From positions 4,055,388-4,119,387 of the forward strand of contig AP019702.1 in NCBI GenBank assembly GCA_006739055.1: a stretch of DNA of 64,000 nucleotides, in the 5' to 3' direction. The notes under the pieces were generated by a model. The model saw only the letters and a list, made by a program, of their open reading frames with translations. It ran no database searches and was not told the DNA's origin. A program made the translations under genes and the position numbers. This document shows, one piece after another, positions 1 to 7,933 of this stretch. Position 1 is the first letter of the stretch, and each line of letters starts with the position of its first letter. The DNA is from Allostella vacuolata. GTDB lineage: Bacteria; Pseudomonadota; Alphaproteobacteria; ATCC43930; Allostellaceae.

Positions 1-2120
1 GCAAGAAGTCGATCTTCCACGCCCTGGCGGCGGAGCCTCTGCCGATCTTGACCTACGCCATCAAGAAGCGCTTCCCGGCCTACGGCACCTCGCGGGACAA
101 GGACTTCACCCGTGACCCCGGCGGCGGCGTGGTATTCAGCCTCGCCGCGCACAACGAGCCGATCATCTTCATTTGCAAGAAGAACAAGGCGCCGCTGGCC
201 AAACTGCGCGACTGGCTGATCGAACAGGGCCACGGCCAGATTATCTCCTCGCCACTGCTGCTAATCGACGACGAGGCCGACAACGCCTCGATCAACACCT
301 CCAAGGATCCCAAAGCCACCACTGCGATTAATGCGGTGATCCGCGAGATCATGGCCCTGTTCGAGCGGCGCTCCTACGTCGGCTACACCGCGACACCGTT
401 TGCCAACATCTTCATCGACCCCGACACCAACAACGAGATGCTGAAAGACGATCTGTTCCCGAAGCACTTCATCAAGACGCTCGATCCGCCCAACACTTAT
501 GTCGGCGCCTCGCGGGTCTTTGCGGACAACGGGGATCTGCGCGAGCCGATGGTTGAGATCGTGAAAGATTACGTTCCGCACCTGCCGCTCAATCACAAGG
601 CGGACCACGCGGTGACCCTGCCGACGTCGCTACTGACGGCGGTTCGGGTGTTCGTGCTGACCCGCGCCATCCGCATCCTGCGCGGCCAAGGCCGCCAGCA
701 CTGCACGATGATGATCAACGTCAGCCGCTTCAACGCCATCCAGGAGAAGGTTCACGGCGAGATCTACATCTACCTCCAGACCCTACAGAACGCCGCCGCC
801 CTGGCCATGGGGCCGGAGGCGTTAAGCGATCCGATGATCGCCGAGTTCAAGGAGGACTTCGAACGGGAATTCGGCAGCGGCGTAGAGACCTTTGACGCGG
901 TCCGCACGGTTCTGGCGGACGCGGCGCGCGTCCAGCCCCTAACCGTCAACATGAAGGGGGGCGCGCTCGACTACCGCGCCCATCGTGAGAACGGACTGCA
1001 CGTGATCGCCATCGGCGGCTTGGCGCTGTCACGCGGCCTGACGCTCGAAGGCCTGACCGTCTCCTATATCCTGCGCAACACCGCCGCCTCGGACACGCTC
1101 ATGCAGATGGCGCGTTGGTTCGGCTACCGACCTGGCTACGAGGACATCTGCCGAGTCTACCTGCCGCTGCTCGCCCTGAATCACTATCGCGAGATCAACA
1201 CGGCCATCGAGGAGTTGCGCGACGAAGTTCGCCGCATGCACGACCTCGGCATGACACCCGAATATTTCGGGTTGAAGGTACGGGAAAGCCCCACAGCCAT
1301 CCGAATCACCGCGGCTAACAAGATGCGCATGGCCACCCAGATGAAGATCGCGCAGGACTATTCGGTTCGACATCTGGAAGGCTACATCCTGCCGAACAAC
1401 CAGGACGTCAACACAACCAACCTCGAAGCCGTCCGCGCGTTCGTCGCGGAGCTGGGCGCGCAGCCTTCCGAGAGGTCGACAGCGCAGGCGGAGGTGTGGG
1501 AGCAGAAGTCCGGACGCTCGATCATGACCCTGCTCAAAGCCTTCAGGTTCTCACCGGCGCATGGCGACCTGGGTCCGATCAGCGGGGACGTCAGCCTGTT
1601 CGAGGACTATTTCGCCGACCGTGTCCGGGACGAGATGTCGGAGTGGGACGTGGCGATTCCGCACCCCGCCAGCGGCGAAAAGAAAGCCGTCCTGCGGGAC
1701 GATCTTTCCTTCCCCCTGAGGACGCGAGCGTCTGGCGACATCGTGGACGGGGGATTTCGTGTGACCGGCGGACGAAATCGCGTCGCCGATCCCAACGATG
1801 CGCAAATCGGCCTGACGCAGGATCAGATTGACGCCGGGGATGCCGAGAAGGCCAATGGTCGGCTTCGCGGCGACAAGGCCTACTGCGCTCAGCGCATACG
1901 CCCGATGCTACTGATTCACGTCTTCACCACCGGCGCGGGCCCGTCCGACCTCAAGCTGGAAGGGCCGGTCGTCACATTGAGTTTCTGCCTTCCGCCAACA
2001 GAAAAGGCGACAAGCGAGCGGAGCTACCAAGTCAACGCCATCTACCGTAAGCAGATCGAAGAAGCGTTCGCCCGCGAGGACGATGACGACGACGACGCCG
2101 TCCAGGCCGGGGAAATGTAA
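1..2120 (+). CDS. Z1-domain superfamily-2 ATPase/helicase of a phage-defence operon (5' end outside window)
   Basis: The frame is open from the first bases, so the gene begins upstream; a TTG at 48 is unlikely to be the true start. About 705 residues are visible. A Walker B-like stretch (LLIDDEADNAS, near 258-290) is followed by YVGYTATPFANI (near 375-410), the helicase motif III equivalent. The later SRGLTLEGL and QMARWFGYRPGY segments (about 1030-1136) are the hallmark of Z1 proteins. The Walker A region would lie before the window. The C-terminus ends in a run of six aspartates. Z1 ATPases are known from restriction-like operons with MutL/HSP90-type ATPases, DNA methylases, PD-(D/E)XK proteins and AIPR proteins (predicted by Iyer, Abhiman and Aravind). 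The next gene starts inside the stop codon (TAATG), so they are translationally coupled. Family assignment is firm; the biochemical role (translocase on invading DNA) is inferred. Confidence 0.85.
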   Translation, partial: KKSIFHALAAEPLPILTYAIKKRFPAYGTSRDKDFTRDPGGGVVFSLAAHNEPIIFICKKNKAPLAKLRDWLIEQGHGQIISSPLLLIDDEADNASINTSKDPKATTAINAVIREIMALFERRSYVGYTATPFANIFIDPDTNNEMLKDDLFPKHFIKTLDPPNTYVGASRVFADNGDLREPMVEIVKDYVPHLPLNHKADHAVTLPTSLLTAVRVFVLTRAIRILRGQGRQHCTMMINVSRFNAIQEKVHGEIYIYLQTLQNAAALAMGPEALSDPMIAEFKEDFEREFGSGVETFDAVRTVLADAARVQPLTVNMKGGALDYRAHRENGLHVIAIGGLALSRGLTLEGLTVSYILRNTAASDTLMQMARWFGYRPGYEDICRVYLPLLALNHYREINTAIEELRDEVRRMHDLGMTPEYFGLKVRESPTAIRITAANKMRMATQMKIAQDYSVRHLEGYILPNNQDVNTTNLEAVRAFVAELGAQPSERSTAQAEVWEQKSGRSIMTLLKAFRFSPAHGDLGPISGDVSLFEDYFADRVRDEMSEWDVAIPHPASGEKKAVLRDDLSFPLRTRASGDIVDGGFRVTGGRNRVADPNDAQIGLTQDQIDAGDAEKANGRLRGDKAYCAQRIRPMLLIHVFTTGAGPSDLKLEGPVVTLSFCLPPTEKATSERSYQVNAIYRKQIEEAFAREDDDDDDAVQAGEM

Positions 2121-3103
2121 TGGGCGAGCGCGACTGGAGAGACATCGCGCCCGCTGCCGATCCTCACGCCGACAACGTGAGGCGCGCATCGTCCACGCAC
2201 CCCCTCGACTTCTTCAGAGGCCGCAACCACGCCGGCCAGTACATCTTCTCGCTGACCGCGGACGACGGCTGCCGCGAGCTGCCCAGACCGCCGAAGCTCA
2301 ACGGGATCGACGTCTCGGTGGAACGGCGCCCCGGCGACGGCGCCCGCCTAGTCCTGACGCTTGAGGACCCTGACCAGTTCGACATTTTCCGGGCGCTCTG
2401 TGGCCACCTGCTCGATGCCACCGCCGACCATCCGCGTGACGCCAATGGCCCGGGCTTGCGGCTGGTTCTGCGGCGGCTGGCCGACTGGCACAACATGCTC
2501 CGCCGCCGCCGCGAAGGTCTGCTGACGACGGAAGAGATCATCGGTCTCGTCGGCGAGCTATTGTTCCTTCGCGATGAGGTGATGCCACGGGCCGGCGTAA
2601 GCAGCGGCCTGGCGACTTGGCGAGGTGCGTACCGCGACGAGCAGGACTTCGCCGTCGGCGCTTGGCAGATCGAAGTGAAGACCCAGCTTTCCACCTCGGA
2701 TCACCGCTTGCTTATCTCCTCCGAGGCTCAGCTCGACACCGCCGGCAGCCGGCTTCTGCTCTGCCACCAAGCTGTCGCTCGCGCCCCGTCCGGCAGCGGC
2801 GCGATCTCGCTGAATGCCCTGGTCGACGGCCTTGCCGTCGAGATCACAACCGCCGGGTCAGCAGCGCTGGAAGCTTTTGATGCGGCCCTGGAAGCTGCCC
2901 GCTATGCTCGCCGCGACGACTATGATGAGCCGGAATGGCTGCTGACTGAGCGGCGGATGTTCGAGGTTCGCGACGGCTTCCCGCGGCTGACCCCGATCAT
3001 GCTGCCCGCCGGCGTCCACGCGGTGTCCTACGCCATCCTGCTGAGCGTCTGTCAGCCCTTCGCCATCGATCTCGACGCCATGCTGGCGGAGGTGTTCGCG
3101 TGA
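2120..3103 (+). CDS. PD-(D/E)XK motif protein (DUF4420-like), putative nuclease of the defence operon
   Basis: A 327-residue protein whose ATG shares one base with the stop of the Z1 gene. The centre carries a PD-(D/E)XK-like signature: a conserved Glu in LVGELLFLRDEV (about residues 140-150), an acidic residue in the DEQDF stretch, then QIEVKT (about residues 183-188), the D/E-x-K strand that binds metal in restriction-endonuclease folds. Length and position between Z1 and AIPR genes match the DUF4420 family. It probably supplies the DNA-cleaving activity of the system; that is inference from family and neighbours. The downstream GTG start overlaps its TGA stop, so all three genes form one tightly coupled operon. 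Confidence 0.8.
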   Translation: MGERDWRDIAPAADPHADNVRRASSTHPLDFFRGRNHAGQYIFSLTADDGCRELPRPPKLNGIDVSVERRPGDGARLVLTLEDPDQFDIFRALCGHLLDATADHPRDANGPGLRLVLRRLADWHNMLRRRREGLLTTEEIIGLVGELLFLRDEVMPRAGVSSGLATWRGAYRDEQDFAVGAWQIEVKTQLSTSDHRLLISSEAQLDTAGSRLLLCHQAVARAPSGSGAISLNALVDGLAVEITTAGSAALEAFDAALEAARYARRDDYDEPEWLLTERRMFEVRDGFPRLTPIMLPAGVHAVSYAILLSVCQPFAIDLDAMLAEVFA

Positions 3104-5208
3104 ACGCCCCCGACCTCGACGAGGCCTTCGACCGCTTCTGGGAAGACCTGCTGTTCGAGGCCGAGGCCTCCGGCGAGCCACAGGTCGCCGCCTTCTTCCG
3201 TCTCTATAGCGGACTCGCCGCGGAGAGCGGCGACGTCATCGACCTGACGTACACACCCGCCCGCAACGACGGGCGCGGAGCCTACCAAGTCGATGGCTTC
3301 GCGCTTGACCGAGACCGCGGCGACCTGTTCCTGGCGATTTCCGACTTCCGCTCAGGGCGCGAACTGGAAACCCTCAACGCCGCCCAGATCGATACCCTCT
3401 TCGAGCGCGTGCGCCGGTTCTGTGAGCTGGCGGTGCAGCCCACCTTCGTCAACGCAGTCGATGAGACGAGCCCCTCGTTTCAGGCGGCTTGGCCGATCTA
3501 TGACGGTCAAAGACAGATCAAGCGCATCCGCGTCGTCGCCTTCTCCAACGCCCGCCTCTCTACGCGGCGCAAGCCGGAAATGGCCGGCGAGGTGCTGGGC
3601 GTTCCCTTCGTATGCAGCGTCCTCGACTTTGCGCGCTACGCCAGCATTCTCAGTGCAAAGGGCGGTGTCGAGCCCATCGAGATCGACGTCACGGCTGTCA
3701 ATGGCGCGCCGCTGCCCTGCCTGCCGGCGCACAGCATCGACGGCGAACATACCTCATACCTCGTCGCCGTGCCGGGAACCTTCCTGGCCGAAATCTATGG
3801 TCTCTATGGCGCCAAGCTTCTGGAGCAGAACGTCCGGACCTTCCTCCAGGCGCGGACCAAGGTGAACGCCGGCATTATCAAGACGCTGGAAACGGCGCCG
3901 GAGATGTTCTTCGCCTACAATAATGGGCTCACCGCGACGGCCGCCGGCATCACCACGGCGCCTCTGCCCGGCGGCGGGCTTGGCATTGCCTCAATCGACA
4001 ACCTCCAGATCGTCAACGGCGGCCAGACGACGGCCTCGATCCTCTATGCGAGCGACAGCCAGCGCAAGGATCGCCGGGCGGACCTCAGCCGCGTCTTCGT
4101 CCAGATGAAGCTGTCGGTGGTGAATCCCGACCGTCTCGAAGAAGTGGTGCCGCTGATCTCGCGGTATGCCAACACCCAGAACAAGATCAGCGAAGCGGAC
4201 TTCTTCTCCAGCCATCCCATTCACTTGGTGCTGGAGCGCATCTCGCGCAACTTGTCGGCTCCGCCCAAGGCCGGATCGCTGTCGGGGTCGAAGTGGTTCT
4301 ACGAAAGGGCGCGGGGGCAGTACCAAGACCGACTGGCCTACGGCACACAAGCCGAACGGAAGCGCTTCGAGCTAGAGTTCCCCCGTGACCAGCTCATCGA
4401 CAAGACCGATCTGGCGAAGTTTGAGGTGACGTTTGAGTGCCGGCCGCACATTGTCAGCCGCCTCGCTCAGAAGTGCTTCCTCGATTACGCCGAAAAGGCC
4501 GGCAAGACCTGGGAGACCTCCGAGGCGCGGTTCAACGAGTATTGGTTCCGATCAGTCGTCGCCGAGGCGATTGTCTTCAAGACCCTCGACTGGCTGGTCG
4601 CTCGCGCCGACTGGTATCAGCGGGATCGCGGCTTCAAGTTGCAGATCGTCACCTATTCGATTGCATGGCTGGTCCATCATCTCCAGACACGCGGCCAGGA
4701 ACTGAGCCTGGACGTCATCTGGCAGCGCCAGGAGCTGCCAGCCGAAATCGCGGACGCTCTGGCGCAGATCGCGCCCCAGGTCGCCGAGACCATCAAGGAC
4801 GCACCACCTCAGATGAAGAACGTCGGCGAGTACTGCAAGCAGCAGGCCTGCTGGGCCGCTGTGACGGGTTCGCGATATGCGTTCGTCGACCGACTCGATG
4901 GCCTGCTCGTCGACCATGAGGAGGCCGAGCAGGTGCGCAAGGCGGCGGTCGCCGCTCAGAAGGTCGACCAGGACATCGACTTCGACCATGTCCTGGTGGC
5001 GATGCTGGCGGACACCCAGCCGTATCTGAGTTTCGCCCGCAGCCGGCGACTGCTAACGCCGAAGTCCGATGCCGCCCTGAAGCGGCTGACCCGCGGCGAC
5101 CTCCGGCTCCCAGCGCCAGAGCGCAATGCGCTCAAGTACATGGTTCAACAGATGATCCGGGCTGGCTTCCAGGTGCCGCAGGCTGCGAAACGCGGGCCCG
5201 TCGCCTGA
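3100..5208 (+). CDS. AIPR (abortive infection phage resistance) family protein
   Basis: A 702-residue protein starting with GTG in a GTGA overlap with the nuclease gene. The AIPR signature lies at about residues 238-325: LLEQNVRTFLQ, then KVNAGIIKTLE, FFAYNNGLTATA and LQIVNGGQTTASI, with regularly spaced Asn, Gly and Gln. AIPR proteins are linked to phage abortive infection in lactococci and recur as the last gene of Z1/PD-(D/E)XK operons. The molecular activity is not established. The ends (residues 1-200 and 450-702) show no motif I recognise. The operon ends here: about 170 bp without a gene precedes an unrelated oxidoreductase, so this is probably the right edge of the defence island. Confidence 0.85.
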   Translation: MNAPDLDEAFDRFWEDLLFEAEASGEPQVAAFFRLYSGLAAESGDVIDLTYTPARNDGRGAYQVDGFALDRDRGDLFLAISDFRSGRELETLNAAQIDTLFERVRRFCELAVQPTFVNAVDETSPSFQAAWPIYDGQRQIKRIRVVAFSNARLSTRRKPEMAGEVLGVPFVCSVLDFARYASILSAKGGVEPIEIDVTAVNGAPLPCLPAHSIDGEHTSYLVAVPGTFLAEIYGLYGAKLLEQNVRTFLQARTKVNAGIIKTLETAPEMFFAYNNGLTATAAGITTAPLPGGGLGIASIDNLQIVNGGQTTASILYASDSQRKDRRADLSRVFVQMKLSVVNPDRLEEVVPLISRYANTQNKISEADFFSSHPIHLVLERISRNLSAPPKAGSLSGSKWFYERARGQYQDRLAYGTQAERKRFELEFPRDQLIDKTDLAKFEVTFECRPHIVSRLAQKCFLDYAEKAGKTWETSEARFNEYWFRSVVAEAIVFKTLDWLVARADWYQRDRGFKLQIVTYSIAWLVHHLQTRGQELSLDVIWQRQELPAEIADALAQIAPQVAETIKDAPPQMKNVGEYCKQQACWAAVTGSRYAFVDRLDGLLVDHEEAEQVRKAAVAAQKVDQDIDFDHVLVAMLADTQPYLSFARSRRLLTPKSDAALKRLTRGDLRLPAPERNALKYMVQQMIRAGFQVPQAAKRGPVA

Positions 5209-5282
5209 CGGCCAGAGCCTCACCGAGTACTCCGATCGCCCCCGCGGCACCGGCGGACCTGCTGCTTTCTGTCGCCTGACGG
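5200..5282. repeat. 12-bp direct repeat at the right end of the defence operon
   Basis: GTCGCCTGACGG occurs at 5200-5211, spanning the stop of the AIPR gene, and again at 5271-5282 in the gap before the oxidoreductase gene. The copies are 71 bp apart. It could be a scar of insertion at an island boundary or chance duplication in GC-rich DNA; nothing else resembling an integrase, inverted ends or tRNA target is seen here. Confidence 0.3.
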
Positions 5283-5376
5283 AGGCCGGCCCTTGGCAGC
5301 ATTTCCGGTCGACCGGGGGTCGGCCGCGGGCGCATGATCGAGCGACCGATCCGACCGACATCAACAGCCGGCTGCC

Positions 5377-6669
5377 ATGACCCGCTCCAAAGTCCACGAG
5401 TTCAACGCCCCGTCCGGCTGGAACGCGCTGCTGCCGCCGCGCCGGCCGACCGAGCCGATCCGCGGCAGGCACCGCGTCAAGTACGCGGTCGTCGGCGCCG
5501 GCTACACCGGAGCCGCCGCGGCCCGCCGGCTGCACGAGCTCGACCCCGCGGGCGACATCGTGCTGGTCGATGCCGGCACGGTCGGCGAGGGCTCGTCGGG
5601 CCGCAACTCCGGCTTCACCCGGCCGCTCGAGTTCCCGATGGAACTGACGCGGGCGAACGCCGGCAAGGTCGCCCGGATCAAGCCCTTCTACGAGGAAGGC
5701 TTCTACTGGCTGAAGGACATCGTCGAGCGCCACGGCATCGACTGCGGGCTGGTGCGCGCCGGCGTCATCCGGGGTGCGGCGACCGACCTGGGCGAGAGCC
5801 GCATCCGCACCGCGAGCGCGGTGATGGACGAGCTCGGCTACGAGCACCGGATCGTCCCGCGGGAGGAGCTGAACGACCGCGTCGCCACCTCCTACTATCG
5901 CTGCGGCCTCCTGGTCACCGACTCCTACCTGCTGCAGCCGGCGGCGCTGATCCGCGGCCTCGTCGACAACCTGCCCGAGGCGATCGCGGTCCACGAGCGG
6001 TCGACCGTGCGCCGGATGTCGCGGCCGGGAAAGTGGGTGCTGGAGCTGGACGGCGCCACGATCGAGGCCGACCAGGTGGTCCTGGCGACCAACGCCTACG
6101 TCAAGCATTTCGGCTATCTCGTCGACCGGACGGTGGCGACCTACACCTACGCCGCGATCACCGAGGCGATGGGGCCGGAGGATGCGGCGCGGACCGGCTC
6201 CATGACCCATTGGGGCATCCTGCCGCCGCACAAGATGGGCACCACCTGCCGCCGGGTGAGCGAGAACCGACTGATGGTGCGCAGCCTCGCCTCCTACGAG
6301 GGCGAGCTCCGGCCCGACGTGGTGAGGGCGGGCCTGACCGACATCTTCCGCGCCCGCTGGCCGCATCTGGCCCATGTGAAGCTGGAGCATGTCTGGGGCG
6401 GCGCCACCGCCTTCACGATGAACGGCTCGCCCTGGTGGGGGAAGTTCGACGAGGGGCTGTTCTCGGCCGGCGGCTGCAACGGCGCCGGCATCACCAAGGG
6501 CACGCTGCTGGGCAAGCGCCTGGCCGAACTGATGACGGGCCATGGCGACCATGCCGGCTTGGCCGACGCGTTCGGCGAGCCCAGCTGGCTGGCGCCGGAG
6601 CCGTTCCGGCGCATCGGCTACCACGTCATCGCGCGCAAGGAGCGCCAGCTGGCCGGGGCGGAGCGATAG
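5377..6669 (+). CDS. FAD-dependent oxidoreductase, DAO family (PuuB/gamma-glutamylputrescine oxidase-like)
   Basis: A 430-residue flavoprotein. The N-terminal Rossmann strand (KYAVVGAGYTGAAAARRL, about residues 28-45) has the GxGxxG dinucleotide loop and ends in an acidic residue (LVDAG). The GEGSSGRNSGF segment that follows is typical of D-amino-acid-oxidase-fold amine oxidases. Near the C-terminus VWGGATAFTMNGSPWWG and GCNGAGITKGTLLG complete the FAD site. This layout matches PuuB-like oxidases, which deaminate gamma-glutamylated polyamines or related amines, but no puu or glutamate-ligase genes are adjacent, so the substrate is open. There is no signal peptide, so it should be cytosolic. 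It is convergent with the Fic gene and seems monocistronic. Confidence 0.8.
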   Translation: MTRSKVHEFNAPSGWNALLPPRRPTEPIRGRHRVKYAVVGAGYTGAAAARRLHELDPAGDIVLVDAGTVGEGSSGRNSGFTRPLEFPMELTRANAGKVARIKPFYEEGFYWLKDIVERHGIDCGLVRAGVIRGAATDLGESRIRTASAVMDELGYEHRIVPREELNDRVATSYYRCGLLVTDSYLLQPAALIRGLVDNLPEAIAVHERSTVRRMSRPGKWVLELDGATIEADQVVLATNAYVKHFGYLVDRTVATYTYAAITEAMGPEDAARTGSMTHWGILPPHKMGTTCRRVSENRLMVRSLASYEGELRPDVVRAGLTDIFRARWPHLAHVKLEHVWGGATAFTMNGSPWWGKFDEGLFSAGGCNGAGITKGTLLGKRLAELMTGHGDHAGLADAFGEPSWLAPEPFRRIGYHVIARKERQLAGAER

Positions 6670-6697
6670 CCCGCCGCCGGCCTCGCCTGCCGCCCGG

Positions 6698-7846
6698 CTA
6701 CTTCTCCGGCTTGCCCGCGATCCCGGCGCCGTGGCGGGCCGGACGGTCCGCGAGCGAATAGCTCGTGCTGCGCCCGCCCGCCTCATCCTTCGCGAGCACG
6801 CCGCGCGCCACGAGGTCGTTGATGTCGCGCAACGCCGTGTCCGCAGAGGTCTTGGCCAGGGCCGCCCATTTCGACGACGTCAGCTTGCCCTCGAAGCCGT
6901 CCAGCAGGCGGTTGACCACCTTGCGCTGGCGCTCGTTGAGCGGCTCCGCGGCCATCGCCTCCCAGAAGCGGGCCTTGCGCAGGACGTGAGCCAGGATCGT
7001 CTCCGCCCCGTCGAAAGCCCGGTCGAGGCAGCCGAGGAACCATTGCAGCCAGGGGGTGATGTCCAGACCGCCCTTCTGGGTCCGCTCGAGGATGGCGTAG
7101 TAGTCCTGCTGCTCCAGCCGGATCTGGGCGGACATGCTGTAGAAGCGCTGGGGGCTGCCGTCCGATCGCGCCAGCATCCTGTCGGCGACCGCGCGGGCGA
7201 TACGGCCGTTGCCGTCCTCGAACGGGTGGATCGTGACGAACCAGAAATGGGCGACCGCTGCCTTGAGAACGGGATCGAGCGGTGCTGCGCCGTTGAGCCA
7301 TTCCAGGAAGACAGCCATCTCGCCATCGAGCCGGTCCGCCGTCGGCGCCTCGTAGTGCACCTTCTGACGCCCTATCGGACCGGACACGACCTGCATCGGG
7401 CCCGACGTCCCGTCGCGCCAGGCGCCGACCACGATCCGGGTCATGCCGCTGCGCCCGGTCGGAAACAGCGCGGCATGCCAGGCGAACAGGCGCTCCTGCG
7501 TGAGGGTTGCGCCATAGTTCTGGGTGGCGTCGAGCATCATCTCGACCACGCCATCGACATCGCGGTCGACCGGAGCCAACGCGCCGATGTCCATGCCCAG
7601 GCGACGGGCGATGGAAGATCGGACCTGCTCCTTGTCGAGGATCTCGCCCTCGATCTCGCTGGAGCGGAGCACATCCTCGGTCAGGGTTCGCAGAACCGCC
7701 TCGGCCCGCAGTTCGAACCCGAGCGCCTCCATGCGCCCGAGCAGCCGGCCCTGGCGATGGCGGACGCCGGCCAGTTGGTCGACAAGGGCTCGGCTGCGCC
7801 ACTCGAAGCCGGGCCAGCCTTCCTGCCCATGGATATAGGTCGCCAT
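6698..7846 (-). CDS. Fic family protein with N-terminal DUF4172 and inhibitory helix
   Basis: A 382-residue Fic enzyme, a class that usually transfers AMP from ATP to a protein hydroxyl. The catalytic motif HPFEDGNGRIAR is intact at about residues 207-218. The N-terminal part (YIHGQEGWPGFEW) matches the DUF4172 domain seen before Fic domains. SSEIEG at residues 62-67 fits the [S/T]xxxE[G/N] inhibitory motif of class II Fic proteins, in which the Glu blocks ATP positioning. A winged-helix-like segment (about residues 305-375) follows, ending in the C-terminal tail. The ATG at 7846 is preferred over an in-frame one at 7903: it begins right at the conserved domain and has GGAG upstream. No antitoxin partner is adjacent, as expected for the self-inhibited class. 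Confidence 0.9.
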   Translation of the reverse strand: MATYIHGQEGWPGFEWRSRALVDQLAGVRHRQGRLLGRMEALGFELRAEAVLRTLTEDVLRSSEIEGEILDKEQVRSSIARRLGMDIGALAPVDRDVDGVVEMMLDATQNYGATLTQERLFAWHAALFPTGRSGMTRIVVGAWRDGTSGPMQVVSGPIGRQKVHYEAPTADRLDGEMAVFLEWLNGAAPLDPVLKAAVAHFWFVTIHPFEDGNGRIARAVADRMLARSDGSPQRFYSMSAQIRLEQQDYYAILERTQKGGLDITPWLQWFLGCLDRAFDGAETILAHVLRKARFWEAMAAEPLNERQRKVVNRLLDGFEGKLTSSKWAALAKTSADTALRDINDLVARGVLAKDEAGGRSTSYSLADRPARHGAGIAGKPEK

Positions 7847-7884
7847 ATTCTCCGCGCCTTCTGCAGTGAATATGGTGCGTATTC
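7844..7884. promoter_or_regulatory. AT-rich inverted repeats over the fic start
   Basis: CATATTC (7844-7850, including the fic start codon on the minus strand) faces GAATATG (7868-7874), and a further imperfect palindrome GAATATGGTGCGTATTC lies at 7868-7884. The repeated GAATA/TATTC half-sites in otherwise GC-rich DNA suggest binding of a regulator, perhaps autoregulation by the winged-helix end of the Fic protein. No clear -35/-10 pair could be fixed. Confidence 0.4.
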
Positions 7885-7897
7885 CCCGCGCACGCCA

Positions 7898-7930
7898 GAT
7901 CATTCGCCGCGTACTACGCGGCGAATGATC
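7898..7930. repeat. 33-bp perfect palindrome between the SDR and fic genes
   Basis: Arms of 16 bp, GATCATTCGCCGCGTA and its exact reverse complement, flank a single C at 7914. It starts three bases past the stop codon of the SDR gene and sits about 50 bp before the fic start, both on the minus strand. As RNA it would fold into a very stable hairpin, but no T-tract follows on either side, so it is not a classic intrinsic terminator. Alternatives are a processing site, a Rho-assisted terminator, or an operator. Confidence 0.7.
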
Positions 7931-7933
7931 GTG

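Noticed and set aside
7847-7903. Upstream start (7903) for the Fic gene
   Set aside because: The extra 19 residues precede the conserved DUF4172 start, and the AT-rich inverted repeats lie in this segment.
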